The translations under genes were made by a program, and so were the position numbers. Below are positions 26,028 to 34,629 of a stretch of DNA of 64,000 nucleotides, piece by piece. This DNA is from Bog-473 sp035534235. Lineage in GTDB: Bacteria > Actinomycetota > Acidimicrobiia > Acidimicrobiales > RAAP-2. The notes below the pieces were generated by a model. The model saw nothing but the letters and a program-made list of their open reading frames with translations. It was not told the origin of the DNA and ran no database searches. The first letter of the stretch is position 1. Each line of letters begins with the position of its first letter. Where the stretch lies: positions 13,958 through 77,957 of the forward strand of contig DATLSH010000053.1 in the NCBI GenBank assembly GCA_035534235.1. The letters are read 5' to 3'.

Positions 26028-26933
26028 TCAGCCGAGAGCCCGCTCCGTGGCCTCCACGTCGGCGTGCATCTGGGCGATCAGGGCGTCAACCGAGCCGAAC
26101 TGCCGCTCGTCCCGCAGGCGGCACACGAACGACACCCGGCCGGGCTCCCCGTAGAGATCGCCCTCGAAGCCGAGAAGGTAGGCCTCCACCAGGACCGACG
26201 CCGCCCCGGGCTCATAGAAGGTCGGCCGCCGCCCGACCGAGATCGCAGCCTGGTGCACCGTGCCGTCGGGGCGGGTGAAGTACCCGGCATAGATGCCGTC
26301 GGCCGGCAGGGCGATCTCCTCGCTGATGGCCAGGTTGGCGGTGGGAAAGCCCAGCTCAGGCCCACCGCGCCCGTCGCCGTGCACCACCGGCCCCCGGACT
26401 TCGTGGGGCCGGCCGAGCAGTGCGGCGGCGCCGGTGACGTCCCCCCCGGCTACCAGGGAGCGGATCCGGGTGGAGGAGACGGCATCCGCCCCGTCCCCGG
26501 TCAGCCCGACCCCCACCACGTCGAAGCCGTACCCCAGACCGAGCTCCCTCAGCAGCGCCACGTTGCCCCGGCGGCCGCGGCCGAAGTGGAAGTCCTCCCC
26601 GACCACCACCAGCCGGGCCGCCAAGGCCTCGACCAGCACCTCTTTGACGAAATCGGCGGCCGACTCCTTGGAGCGGCCTTCATCGAACGGCACCACCATG
26701 GTGCGCCCGATGCCGCAGCCGGCCAGCAGTTCGAGCTTCTGTGCGAGGTCGGTGAGCTGCTTGGGTGCCGAGGTGGGCCGGACCACCGTGGCCGGGTGGC
26801 GATCGAAGGTGACCACGACGGTGGAGAGCCCGACCGCTGCGGCCCGGTCGGACAGGTCCCGCAGGAGCGCCCGATGCCCCAGGTGGACCCCGTCATAGGC
26901 GCCGATGGTGACGGCTGTCCCTGTACCTGGCAT
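26028..26933 (-). CDS. ribF: Bifunctional riboflavin kinase/FAD synthetase
   Basis: RibF makes FMN and then FAD. The 301-residue protein has an N-terminal nucleotidyltransferase domain with GAYDGVHLGHRAL, FDRHPATVVRP, and SSTRIRSLVAGGDV, and a C-terminal flavokinase domain (about 180-301) with GRGGPELGFPTANL and a final RDERQFGSVDALIAQMHAD. ATG start, 18 bases after truB. Linkage to truB and rpsO is widespread in bacteria. Confidence 0.95.
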   Translation of the reverse strand: MPGTGTAVTIGAYDGVHLGHRALLRDLSDRAAAVGLSTVVVTFDRHPATVVRPTSAPKQLTDLAQKLELLAGCGIGRTMVVPFDEGRSKESAADFVKEVLVEALAARLVVVGEDFHFGRGRRGNVALLRELGLGYGFDVVGVGLTGDGADAVSSTRIRSLVAGGDVTGAAALLGRPHEVRGPVVHGDGRGGPELGFPTANLAISEEIALPADGIYAGYFTRPDGTVHQAAISVGRRPTFYEPGAASVLVEAYLLGFEGDLYGEPGRVSFVCRLRDERQFGSVDALIAQMHADVEATERALG

Positions 26934-26951
26934 CGCGAGTGAGGATAGACG

Positions 26952-27827
26952 TCAGTCCGCGCCCAGCACGACGGCGGGTTTGATCCGATCGGTTCCGGTG
27001 GCCTCGTACACCGCCAGGAGGTTCCCCCGATCGTCCAGCAAGGCCCAGGGGCCCTCTCCTCCGGCACCCAGTGGCACCTTGTCCAGGGGTAGCCCGGTCC
27101 GGATGGCGTCGGCGGTGGCGGGCTCGACGGTGACAAAGTCAAGGTCGCGCATGGCCTGGGCCGGGGTGAGGACGGCATCGGGCCCGATGAGCTGGAGGGG
27201 TCGCATGTCCGCCGCACCGAAGGAGCCGATGCGGGTGCGGCGCAGCGACCCGATGTGGGCCCCCCCCTGGAGCGCCAAGCCCAGGTCCTGGGCCAGGACA
27301 CGGATGTAGGTGCCCGACGAGCACTCCACCTCGGCCTGGTACACGTTCAGCCGCACCGGGTCCGGCACCACGTCGAAACGGAAGACGGTCACCGGACGGG
27401 CGGGGCGATCGACCTCAAGTCCCTGGCGGGCCAGGTCGTGCAGCCGGCGGCCGCCGATCTTCACGGCCGACACCATGGGGGGCACCTGCTCAATGGCGCC
27501 GGTCAGCGCCGCCGCCGCCGCCCGCACCATTGCCGGGGTCACCGCCGACATGTCGTACTGGGCGACGATCTCCCCTGAGGCGTCCAGCGTCGAAGTCGCC
27601 GTGCCCAACACAATTTCCGCCGTGTAGGCCTTGGGCAGCGCGGTGAGGAAGCGCATGAGGCGGGTGGCCCGTCCCAGGCCGACCAGCAGCACGCCCGTGG
27701 CATCGGGATCCAGCGTCCCGGCGTGCCCGACCCGGCGCTGCCCGAAGATCCGCCGGCAGCGGGCGACCACATCGTGCGACGTCCAGCCGGCTGCCTTGTC
27801 GACGACCACCAGGCCGGTGACGCTCAC
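26952..27827 (-). CDS. truB: tRNA pseudouridine(55) synthase
   Basis: TruB isomerises U55 in the T-loop of tRNAs. The 291-residue protein has N-terminal GLVVVDKAAGWTSHDVV, the catalytic-Asp motif HAGTLDPDATG (D40), and the VPPMVSAVKIGGRRLHDLAR block. The C-terminal extension is typical of the actinobacterial form. GTG start in a GTGA overlap with rbfA. Confidence 0.95.
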   Translation of the reverse strand: MSVTGLVVVDKAAGWTSHDVVARCRRIFGQRRVGHAGTLDPDATGVLLVGLGRATRLMRFLTALPKAYTAEIVLGTATSTLDASGEIVAQYDMSAVTPAMVRAAAAALTGAIEQVPPMVSAVKIGGRRLHDLARQGLEVDRPARPVTVFRFDVVPDPVRLNVYQAEVECSSGTYIRVLAQDLGLALQGGAHIGSLRRTRIGSFGAADMRPLQLIGPDAVLTPAQAMRDLDFVTVEPATADAIRTGLPLDKVPLGAGGEGPWALLDDRGNLLAVYEATGTDRIKPAVVLGAD

Positions 27828-28189
27828 GGTTCTTCGGGGCCGCTTTCCCTGTCCAGGCCACGCAGCAGCTCCTCGACCCGGGAACCGGCGACGATCGCCG
27901 GGTCGGCCCTGAACGTCAGCTTGGGCGTGCGCTTCATGGTGACCTGGTTCCCAATGAGCCGCTGGAGGTGGGGGCGCCTCTCCTCCAGCGCCTCTGCCGT
28001 CTCGGGGTCCAGGGAGACCAGGAAGACCGTGGCCGTGCGCATGTCGGCCGCGGTGTCGACCGAGGTCACCGTCACCATGCGCAGGCGCTCGTCGGCATCG
28101 GCCAGGCGTTCGAGCTCATCGGCGATGACCTGGCGCAACACCTGATTGACCCGCAAGGAGCGGGGGTATGTCGCCGTCCGCCGTTTCAC
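27824..28189 (-). CDS. rbfA: Ribosome-binding factor A
   Basis: RbfA binds immature 30S subunits and assists 16S rRNA 5'-end maturation. The 121-residue protein has the single KH-like fold with VNQVLRQVIADELERL near the start and KRTPKLTFRAD toward the end, the usual RbfA blocks. GTG start in a GTGA overlap with infB; GTGA overlap with truB at the other end. Confidence 0.93.
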   Translation of the reverse strand: MKRRTATYPRSLRVNQVLRQVIADELERLADADERLRMVTVTSVDTAADMRTATVFLVSLDPETAEALEERRPHLQRLIGNQVTMKRTPKLTFRADPAIVAGSRVEELLRGLDRESGPEEP

Positions 28190-30828
28190 GTCCGCGCGAT
28201 CTCGCGCTCCTCAAAGGTCTCGATCACGTCGCCGTCCTTCAGGTCCTGGAAGTCGGAAAGCCCGATGCCGCACTCGAACCCGGCGGCCACCTCACGGGCG
28301 TCGTCCTTGAACCGGCGCAGCGAGTTGATGGTCCCCTTCCAGATGACAGTCCCCTCCCGCAGGAAGCGGACCTTGGACCCCCGGGTGATCTTGCCTTCAC
28401 GCACGTAGCAACCCGCGATGGCGCCGATGCGGGGGACCCGGAAGATCTCCCGCACCTCGGCCTCGCCGGTGACCACTTCCTCGTAGAGCGGTGAGAGCAG
28501 CCCGAGCATGGCCGCCTCCAGATCCTCTAGCAGCTTGTAGATGATCTCGTAGGTCCGGATCTCCACGTCCGAGGACTCGGCCAGCTCGCGGGAGCGCTTG
28601 TCGGGACGCACGTTGAACCCGATGATGGTGGCGCTGGAGGCAGCCGCCAGCTGCACGTCGTTCTCCGTGATGCCCCCGATGCCCCGCAGGACGAAGCTCA
28701 ACTTCACATCCTCCCGCTCCAGGCGCTTGAGGCTCTCCGTCACCGCCTCCAGCGAACCCTGGACGTCTGCCTTGAGGACGATGTTCAGCGTCGCCGTCTC
28801 ACCCCGCTGAATCTGCTCGAAAAGGTCTTCCAGCTTGGCCCCGGTCGCCGCCGACGCCACCGGCTTGTGGCCGGACAGGCGGAAGCGCTGCGCCCTGGCC
28901 TCACCCAGTGTGCGGGCCCGGGCCAAGTCCTTGGCGCCGCGCACCTCGTCGCCGGCGTGTGGAGGCTCGGAGAAGCCGAGCACCTGCACCGGCGTGGACG
29001 GGAGGGCCTCCTTCACGTGGTCGCCCAGGTCGTCCACCAGGGCCTTCACCTTCCCCCAGGCGGCACCGGCCACCACGGGGTCTCCCACCCGCAGCGTCCC
29101 CTGCTCGACGATCACCGTGGCCACCGGCCCCCGGCCGGCTTCCAGGTTGGCCTCCAGCACGACGCCGCGCGCCTCGCCCTCGACCCGGGCGGTCAACTCC
29201 TCCACCTCGGCCACCAAAGTGATCTGCTCCAGCAGGTCGTCGATGCCGGTCCCCTGCAGAGCGGACACTTCGACCACGATCGTCTCGCCACCCCAGGCCT
29301 CGGGGACCAGCCCGCGTTCGGACAGCTGCTGCAGCACGCGGGCGGAGTCGGCGTCGGGACGGTCCATCTTGTTGACGGCCACGATGATCGGCACATCGGC
29401 GGCCCGGGCATGGTCTATCGCCTCGACGGTCTGGGGCATCACGCCATCATCGGCGGCGACGACCAATATGACGATGTCGGTGGCCTGGGCCCCCCGGGCG
29501 CGCATGGCGGTGAAGGCGGCGTGGCCCGGGGTGTCGATGAACGTGATGCGCTTGTCGTTCCAGACCACCTGGTAGGCCCCGATGTGCTGGGTGATGCCGC
29601 CGGCCTCGCCCGCCACCACGTCGGTGGAGCGGATCCGGTCGAGCAGCAGGGTCTTCCCATGGTCGACGTGGCCCATGACGGTCACCACCGGCGGGCGCGG
29701 CCGCTGATCGGATTCGTCCTCCTCGTCCTCCTCCTCGAAGTACCGGGCCAGCAGCTCGGCTTCCTGCTCCTCGCCCGGGTCCACCAGGCGCACCTCGGCC
29801 CCGAGTTCCGCCGCGAACAGCTCGATCATGTCGTCGGAGAGCGACTGGGTGGCCATCACCATCTCGCCCTGGAGAAGCAGGAAGCGGACGATGTCCCCGG
29901 CACTCCGGTTGAGCTTCGGCCCCAGGTCGCGGGCGGTCGAACCCCGCTCGACGATGACCTCGCCGTCGGGCACCGGGGCCGTGGACGGCTGATAGCTGGT
30001 GAGCTGGGTCGGCTCGAGCTCTTCGAGGTTGCGCCGACGCCGACGGGCACGCCGCTGCGGGGGCCGGCGGCCAGGCATCCCGCCGCCGCGACCACCCGAT
30101 GGCGGTGCACCGGTCGGAGCCCCGCCTCCCGGGCGACCCCCGAAGCCGCCGGCAGATGGTCGTCCACCGAAACTGCTGCTCCCGGGACCACCGGGACCAC
30201 CCGTGGGGCGGCCGGCTCCGGGTGCCGGGCGTCCCCCGGTGCGGGCTGGGTAGGTGCCGGGCGGGCGACTCGGCGGAGCGGTCGCGCGCCGGCCACCCAG
30301 ACCCGGCGGCGGCGGGATCGGCCGGCCGCTCGGTCCGGTGGGCGGGCGTTGGACCGGTGGCGGAGGGACGGGCTTGCCCGATGGGCTGAGCGGAGGCCGG
30401 GTCTGCTTCTCGGCGGGAGGGGCGACCGGTGGGGCGGCCGCCGCCGGCTCTGCCACCTCGGGTGCTGGGGCTGGGGCACGGGCTGGGGCGTGGGCGGGAG
30501 TGGGGGCGGGGGCGGGGGCGGGGGCAGGACGGCTGCTGATCAGGCGCGGCGCCGGCTTGGAAGGGGCGGAGGAAACGGTGCGCGCGGTGGCTTTGCGGGC
30601 GGCCGGGGCCGGGGCCGGGGTCGGGGACGGGGCGACCTCTTCGGGCTGTACCTGGCGACGAAGGCCCTCGGCATCGGCCTTGCGCCGAACGCGGTCGGCC
30701 TGGGCATCCTCAATGGAGGACGAGTGGCTCTTGACCCCAATTCCAAGGGAAAGGGCTAGCTCCAGCCCCTCCTTGTTACTGAGGCCGAGCTCTTTGGCCA
30801 GCTCATAGACGCGGATCTTCTTCGGCAA
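28186..30828 (-). CDS. infB: Translation initiation factor IF-2
   Basis: IF-2 is the GTPase that delivers initiator fMet-tRNA to the 30S subunit. The 880-residue protein has an N-terminal IF2N module (residues 1-50), a long Pro/Ala/Gly/Arg-rich disordered stretch (about 65-265), a second IF2N module (about 305-350), the G domain with GHVDHGKT (386-393), DTPGHAAF and NKMD, then the IF2-specific domains. The start is TTG at 30828, without a clear ribosome-binding site but with the standard N-terminus KKIRVYELAKELG. 41 bases separate it from ylxR. Confidence 0.96.
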   Translation of the reverse strand: MPKKIRVYELAKELGLSNKEGLELALSLGIGVKSHSSSIEDAQADRVRRKADAEGLRRQVQPEEVAPSPTPAPAPAARKATARTVSSAPSKPAPRLISSRPAPAPAPAPTPAHAPARAPAPAPEVAEPAAAAPPVAPPAEKQTRPPLSPSGKPVPPPPVQRPPTGPSGRPIPPPPGLGGRRATAPPSRPPGTYPARTGGRPAPGAGRPTGGPGGPGSSSFGGRPSAGGFGGRPGGGAPTGAPPSGGRGGGMPGRRPPQRRARRRRRNLEELEPTQLTSYQPSTAPVPDGEVIVERGSTARDLGPKLNRSAGDIVRFLLLQGEMVMATQSLSDDMIELFAAELGAEVRLVDPGEEQEAELLARYFEEEDEEDESDQRPRPPVVTVMGHVDHGKTLLLDRIRSTDVVAGEAGGITQHIGAYQVVWNDKRITFIDTPGHAAFTAMRARGAQATDIVILVVAADDGVMPQTVEAIDHARAADVPIIVAVNKMDRPDADSARVLQQLSERGLVPEAWGGETIVVEVSALQGTGIDDLLEQITLVAEVEELTARVEGEARGVVLEANLEAGRGPVATVIVEQGTLRVGDPVVAGAAWGKVKALVDDLGDHVKEALPSTPVQVLGFSEPPHAGDEVRGAKDLARARTLGEARAQRFRLSGHKPVASAATGAKLEDLFEQIQRGETATLNIVLKADVQGSLEAVTESLKRLEREDVKLSFVLRGIGGITENDVQLAAASSATIIGFNVRPDKRSRELAESSDVEIRTYEIIYKLLEDLEAAMLGLLSPLYEEVVTGEAEVREIFRVPRIGAIAGCYVREGKITRGSKVRFLREGTVIWKGTINSLRRFKDDAREVAAGFECGIGLSDFQDLKDGDVIETFEEREIART

Positions 30829-30869
30829 GTGGTTCTCTTCGTCCTTCGTTACGTAGGGGGCCCAGCTCC

Positions 30870-31196
30870 CTATCCTCGCACATCAGATGCTGGCTGCTCC
30901 CCCACCTCGTAGAGGTGCCGGCGCAGGCGTTCGGTGGCCGTGACGTCCACTCGCACGGCCAGAGCCCGATCGAAGGCGTGCCGGCGAGCTGCCTCGTCCG
31001 TGCAGGCCAGCGATCCACGGCACAGCCAGGCACCCCGGCCCGGGCCGTGACGGTCCACCGAAAGCTCCCCGTCGGGGAGCAGCACCACGCGGACAAGTTC
31101 GTCGGCGGGCAGGGCCCTACGGCAGCCGACGCAGGTCCGTGTCGGCGTTATGCCTCGGCCTCTGCGTCGGGGGTGTCCTCGGCCTGGTGGGTCCAC
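30870..31196 (-). CDS. ylxR: YlxR-family (DUF448) RNA-binding protein, start uncertain
   Basis: A small nucleic-acid-binding protein between nusA and infB, its normal place in many bacteria. The family hallmark TRTCVGCRR is followed by GRGAWLCRGSLAC and a helical C-terminus. No ATG, GTG or TTG lies between the nusA stop and that motif: the first codons after the nusA end read ATA ACG CCG ACA CGG. The nearest canonical in-frame start is GTG at 31196, inside nusA (49-base overlap, 108 residues). A non-standard start such as ATA at 31151 is the alternative. Function is poorly known; a role in RNase P or ribosome assembly has been proposed for relatives. Confidence 0.75.
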   Translation of the reverse strand: MDPPGRGHPRRRGRGITPTRTCVGCRRALPADELVRVVLLPDGELSVDRHGPGRGAWLCRGSLACTDEAARRHAFDRALAVRVDVTATERLRRHLYEVGEQPASDVRG

Positions 31197-32287
31197 TCCT
31201 CGGCCGACATGGCCTCGCCCCCCTCGGCCGGCTTCCACACCATTTCGCCCTTCTCGTCCTCGACCCACTCGCCTTCGGCCCACTCCTGGTCCGCGTAGCC
31301 GGCTTCCTCCTCGGCCAATTGCGTCTCGCTCTTGATGTCGATGCGCCATCCGGTCAGCCGGGCGGCCAGGCGGGCGTTCTGACCCTCCTTGCCGATGGCC
31401 AGGGAAAGCTGGAAGTCACTCACCACGACGGTGGCCGTGCCGGTTTCCTCATCTAGGCGCACCTCGCGCACGCGGGCCGGTGCCAGGGCATTCTGGATCA
31501 GCTCGACCGGGTCGTCGGAGAATGGCACCACGTCGACCCGTTCACCGCGCAGCTCGTTGGTGACCATGCGCACCCGCGATCCACGTGCGCCCACACAGGC
31601 ACCCACCGGGTCCACGTTGGGGTCGTTCGACCAGACGGCGATCTTCGTGCGGTGCCCCGGCTCGCGAGCGGCCGCCTTGATCTCGACCACCCCGGAGGAG
31701 ATTTCGGGCACCTCGAGCTCGAAGAGCCGCTTGATCAGGCCCGGATGGGTACGGCTGACCACGATCTGGGGGCCCTTGGTGGTCTTGCGCACCTCGACGA
31801 TGTACGCCTTGAGGCGGGTACCGTGCTCGTAGCGCTCGTAAGAGACCTGCTCGGCCTGGGGCAGCAGTGCCTCGACCTTGCCCAAGTCCAAAAGGGTGTA
31901 TCGGTTGTCGGTCTGCTGCACGATCCCGGTGACGATGTCGCCCTCGCGCCCGGCGTACTCCTCGTACTTCATGTCCCGCTCGACCTCACGGATCCGCTGC
32001 AGGATCACCTGCTTGGCTGTCTGGGCGGCAATGCGACCGAAATCGTCCGGGGTGTCGTCCCACTCGCGGATGACCTCACCGTCTTCGTCCAATTCCTGAC
32101 CGTAGACCCGGATCTCACCCGAGTCCGGGTCGATGGTCACCACTGCCTCCTCGGCCGCGTCAGGGCGGCGCTTGTAGGCGGCCACCAGGGCGTTGGCCAA
32201 GGCGTCGAGCAGGGTTTCGACGGCGATCCCTTTGTCACGGGCGATCTGTCCCAATGCGTCCAGGAACTCGAAATTGGTCTTGCTCAT
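31148..32287 (-). CDS. nusA: Transcription termination/antitermination factor NusA
   Basis: NusA modulates RNA polymerase pausing, termination and antitermination. The 379-residue protein has an N-terminal polymerase-binding domain (1-130), an S1 domain (REGDIVTGIVQQ), and tandem KH domains (CVGARGSRVRMVTNELRGERVD; SLAIGKEGQNARLAARLTG). A short acidic tail (about 345-379) replaces the C-terminal repeats found in E. coli. ATG start, 7 bases after rimP. Confidence 0.95.
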   Translation of the reverse strand: MSKTNFEFLDALGQIARDKGIAVETLLDALANALVAAYKRRPDAAEEAVVTIDPDSGEIRVYGQELDEDGEVIREWDDTPDDFGRIAAQTAKQVILQRIREVERDMKYEEYAGREGDIVTGIVQQTDNRYTLLDLGKVEALLPQAEQVSYERYEHGTRLKAYIVEVRKTTKGPQIVVSRTHPGLIKRLFELEVPEISSGVVEIKAAAREPGHRTKIAVWSNDPNVDPVGACVGARGSRVRMVTNELRGERVDVVPFSDDPVELIQNALAPARVREVRLDEETGTATVVVSDFQLSLAIGKEGQNARLAARLTGWRIDIKSETQLAEEEAGYADQEWAEGEWVEDEKGEMVWKPAEGGEAMSAEEWTHQAEDTPDAEAEA

Positions 32288-32294
32288 GACCGCT

Positions 32295-32774
32295 TCAACC
32301 TCTCACTTTTTTGGGTTGGGGGCCCCATTGGAAGACGGTGCGCGCCCGTTCGACCTCGTCGTACGCGATGCGCACACTGCCGTCGGGCAGGTCGTCCCCC
32401 ACGAGGGTGCAGCCGGTCTCGTCGACGTCGGCGAGTGTCCCGGTCAGGCGGCGCACGTCAGCCGTGCCCGCGTGAATACGGACAGTGACGCACTCGCCCA
32501 GCGCTCGGGCGAAATGGGCCGGCGTCCGCAATCGGCGTTCCAGCCCGGGACTCGAGACCGAAAGCGTGTAGCGCCCCGGCATGGGATCGATCTCGTCGAG
32601 GGCGTCCGAAACGGCCCGGGTGGCTTGACCGAGCTCGTCCAGGGTCACCCCACCCTCACGATCGACGAAGACCGTCACCTCGGAACCATGCAGCTCCACG
32701 TCAATAAGGTCGAGCCCGCAGGACAGAAGGAGGGGCGACAAGGCGCCTTCGAGGTCAGTGGTGCTCCTGGCCAT
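32295..32774 (-). CDS. rimP: Ribosome maturation factor RimP
   Basis: RimP assists 30S subunit maturation. From the ATG at 32774 it is 159 residues, with the N-terminal RimP fold (LDLIDVELHGSEVTVFVDREGG, SVSSPGLERRLRTP) and a C-terminal SH3-like domain. A GTG nine bases further upstream (32783) is in frame, but it falls within the AGGAGGTGA Shine-Dalgarno sequence (32788-32780), which is ideally spaced for the ATG, so the ATG is chosen. First gene of the rimP-nusA-ylxR-infB-rbfA-truB run. Confidence 0.93.
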   Translation of the reverse strand: MARSTTDLEGALSPLLLSCGLDLIDVELHGSEVTVFVDREGGVTLDELGQATRAVSDALDEIDPMPGRYTLSVSSPGLERRLRTPAHFARALGECVTVRIHAGTADVRRLTGTLADVDETGCTLVGDDLPDGSVRIAYDEVERARTVFQWGPQPKKVRG

Positions 32775-32779
32775 CTCCG

Positions 32780-32788
32780 TCACCTCCT
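32780..32788 (-). promoter_or_regulatory. Ribosome-binding site of rimP
   Basis: AGGAGGTGA on the minus strand, a full match to the 16S anti-Shine-Dalgarno, with AGGAGG eight bases from the ATG at 32774. It decides the rimP start and is one of the strongest ribosome-binding sites in a window where many genes have weak sites or none. Confidence 0.85.
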
Positions 32789-32818
32789 CAATCGACCGAT
32801 ATCACCCCCGGAAAGCGA

Positions 32819-32842
32819 AAGCGTGGGCCGCAGCCCACGCTT
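32819..32842 (-). promoter_or_regulatory. 10-bp hairpin upstream of rimP (leader element or proS terminator)
   Basis: A perfect 10-bp inverted repeat, AAGCGTGGGC (32819-32828) and GCCCACGCTT (32833-32842), with a 4-base loop, lies between proS and rimP. On the minus strand it is followed by TCGCTTTCC, only weakly T-rich, so an intrinsic terminator for proS is possible but not convincing. If transcription starts at the TATAAT at 32886-32881, the hairpin would instead lie in the 5' leader of the rimP-nusA-infB operon. Confidence 0.6.
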
Positions 32843-32880
32843 CAACGAGGTACTGATTCTAAAACTGGACAGCGCCGGGG

Positions 32881-32886
32881 ATTATA
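32881..32886 (-). promoter_or_regulatory. -10-like TATAAT overlapping the proS stop
   Basis: A perfect TATAAT on the minus strand overlaps the TAA stop of proS, in otherwise GC-rich DNA. It predicts a start near 32874 and a leader of about 100 bases before rimP. No good -35 is seen 16-18 bases upstream, and the hexamer partly arises from the CTA-TAA codons, so it is only a candidate. Confidence 0.4.
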
Positions 32887-34618
32887 GCAATTGTGCGGAG
32901 ATCTCCGTCGCCAGGAGGGCGGCCGCTTCGGCCAGGGGCAACTCCCGATCGGATCCCTCGGCGCGTTGGCGTACCTCGGCCACGCCCCGCGCGACACCCT
33001 TGCCCCCCACGAGCACCCGATAGGGGAACCCCAGCAGGTCGGCATCGGCGAACTTCACCCCGGGCGACACGTCGCGGTCGTCATAGAGCACCTCCACCCC
33101 GAGGGTGGACAGGGCGGCATAGAGCGCCTCGGTGGCCTCGGCCACGGCAGGGCTCCGTCCGGCCCCCAGGGCGACCAGATGGACGGCGTACGGCGACACC
33201 GCCAGGGGCCAGAGCAGTCCGGCCTCGTCGTGATGCTCCTCCGCCACAATGGCCAGCAGGCGCGACATCCCCATGCCATAGCAACCCATCCACATCGGGA
33301 CCTCCGTGCCCTCCTCGTTGAGGAAGGTCCCCCCGGTCATCACCGATGAGTACTTGAGGCCGAGTTGGAACGTGTGGGCCGCCTCGACCGAGCGCACGAG
33401 CGAAAGGGTGCCGTCGCAGGAGGGGCACCGGTCCCCCTCCCCGGCCCCGACGAACGACCCCCACTCGTCCACCGTGAAGTCACGCTCGAGCCAGACACCG
33501 CTCACATGGGCGTCGACCCGGTTGGAGCCGGTGACCCAGGGACCGGGCCGCCCCCCGACGCTGACATCGGCCACCACGCGTACGCCGGTGCCCCGCCGGC
33601 CCATGGGCCCGATGTAGCCACGTATCAGTTCCGGGTGCGCCGCGAAGTCCGCCTCCTCAAAGAGCCTCCACCCGTGGGGCAGGCGTGCTTCACGGTCGCC
33701 CGGCACCAGAATGATGGTGGGTGTTGCGTCAGCGTCGAGGACCGCCACGCACTTGAGGAAGTCAGCCGCTTCGAACGACTCACCCTCTTCGGCCAAGAAG
33801 GCCACCACACCGGCGATGCCCGGGCAGCCTGGCGTCTCGTGGGCGACCGGTGATCCGGGCGGCGCCCCGGGAGCCGGTGTTCCGGCGTCGGGCGGGCGGG
33901 TCTCGGCGGCTTCCACGTTCGCGGCGTAGTCACAGGTCGAGCAGCGGACGAAGTGGTCCTCGCCCACGACCGAGGGGACCATGAATTCGTGGTTGACATC
34001 GCCGCCGATGGCGCCGGACTGCGCCACCACGGGGACGACCTCCAGCGACAGGCGGCCGAAGATACGCAGGTAGGCCGCCACCGCCGCCTGGTAGCTGGCG
34101 GACATTGCCGGCTTGTCGGCATCGAAGGAATAGGCGTCGCACATCACGAGCTCCCGGGTGCGCAGGAGACCGTAGCGGGGTCGGGCTTCGTCGCGGAACT
34201 TGGTCTGCACCTGGTACACCGTCAGGGGGAGCTGGCGATAGGATTCGATTTCGGCACCAACCGTGTGGGTGCACACCTCCTCGTGCGTAGGGCCGAGGAC
34301 GAACCGGCCGCCACGCGCCTGGAGGGTCATGGCCGGAAGGGCATCCTGGCCGAAGAAGGCGGAGCGCCCGCTTTCCTCCCACAACTCGTACGGGCTGAGG
34401 GCCGGCATGAGCATCTCCTGCATCCCCACCCCGTCCAACTCCTGCCGCACAATCGACTCGATCTTGTGCAAGGCGCGCCAACCCAGCGGGAGGAACGTGT
34501 AGACGCCCGAAACGAGTCGGCGCACGTAGCCGCCCCTGACCAAGAGTGCGTGGCCCTCCACGTCGGCGTCGGCGGGCGCGTCACGCAGTGTGCGGAGCAA
34601 CAACTTCGACATGCGCAT
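32882..34618 (-). CDS. proS: Prolyl-tRNA synthetase
   Basis: ProS charges tRNA-Pro. The 578-residue protein is the bacterial (E. coli-like) class II form: motif 1 region near GMQEMLMPALSPYELWEESGR, motif 2 in TKFRDEARPRYGLLRTREL, an inserted editing domain (about 230-390), motif 3 in MGCYGMGMSRL, and a C-terminal anticodon-binding domain. An ATG six bases downstream (34612) is an alternative start. It lies between ispG and rimP, 11 bases from ispG. Confidence 0.95.
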   Translation of the reverse strand: MRMSKLLLRTLRDAPADADVEGHALLVRGGYVRRLVSGVYTFLPLGWRALHKIESIVRQELDGVGMQEMLMPALSPYELWEESGRSAFFGQDALPAMTLQARGGRFVLGPTHEEVCTHTVGAEIESYRQLPLTVYQVQTKFRDEARPRYGLLRTRELVMCDAYSFDADKPAMSASYQAAVAAYLRIFGRLSLEVVPVVAQSGAIGGDVNHEFMVPSVVGEDHFVRCSTCDYAANVEAAETRPPDAGTPAPGAPPGSPVAHETPGCPGIAGVVAFLAEEGESFEAADFLKCVAVLDADATPTIILVPGDREARLPHGWRLFEEADFAAHPELIRGYIGPMGRRGTGVRVVADVSVGGRPGPWVTGSNRVDAHVSGVWLERDFTVDEWGSFVGAGEGDRCPSCDGTLSLVRSVEAAHTFQLGLKYSSVMTGGTFLNEEGTEVPMWMGCYGMGMSRLLAIVAEEHHDEAGLLWPLAVSPYAVHLVALGAGRSPAVAEATEALYAALSTLGVEVLYDDRDVSPGVKFADADLLGFPYRVLVGGKGVARGVAEVRQRAEGSDRELPLAEAAALLATEISAQLL

Positions 34619-34629
34619 GGGTGCGCAGG

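Noticed and set aside
30030..30640. Low-complexity Pro/Ala/Gly sequence in infB considered as a frameshift or misassembly
   Set aside because: The frame is continuous and Pro/Ala/Arg-rich N-terminal regions are normal in actinobacterial IF-2.
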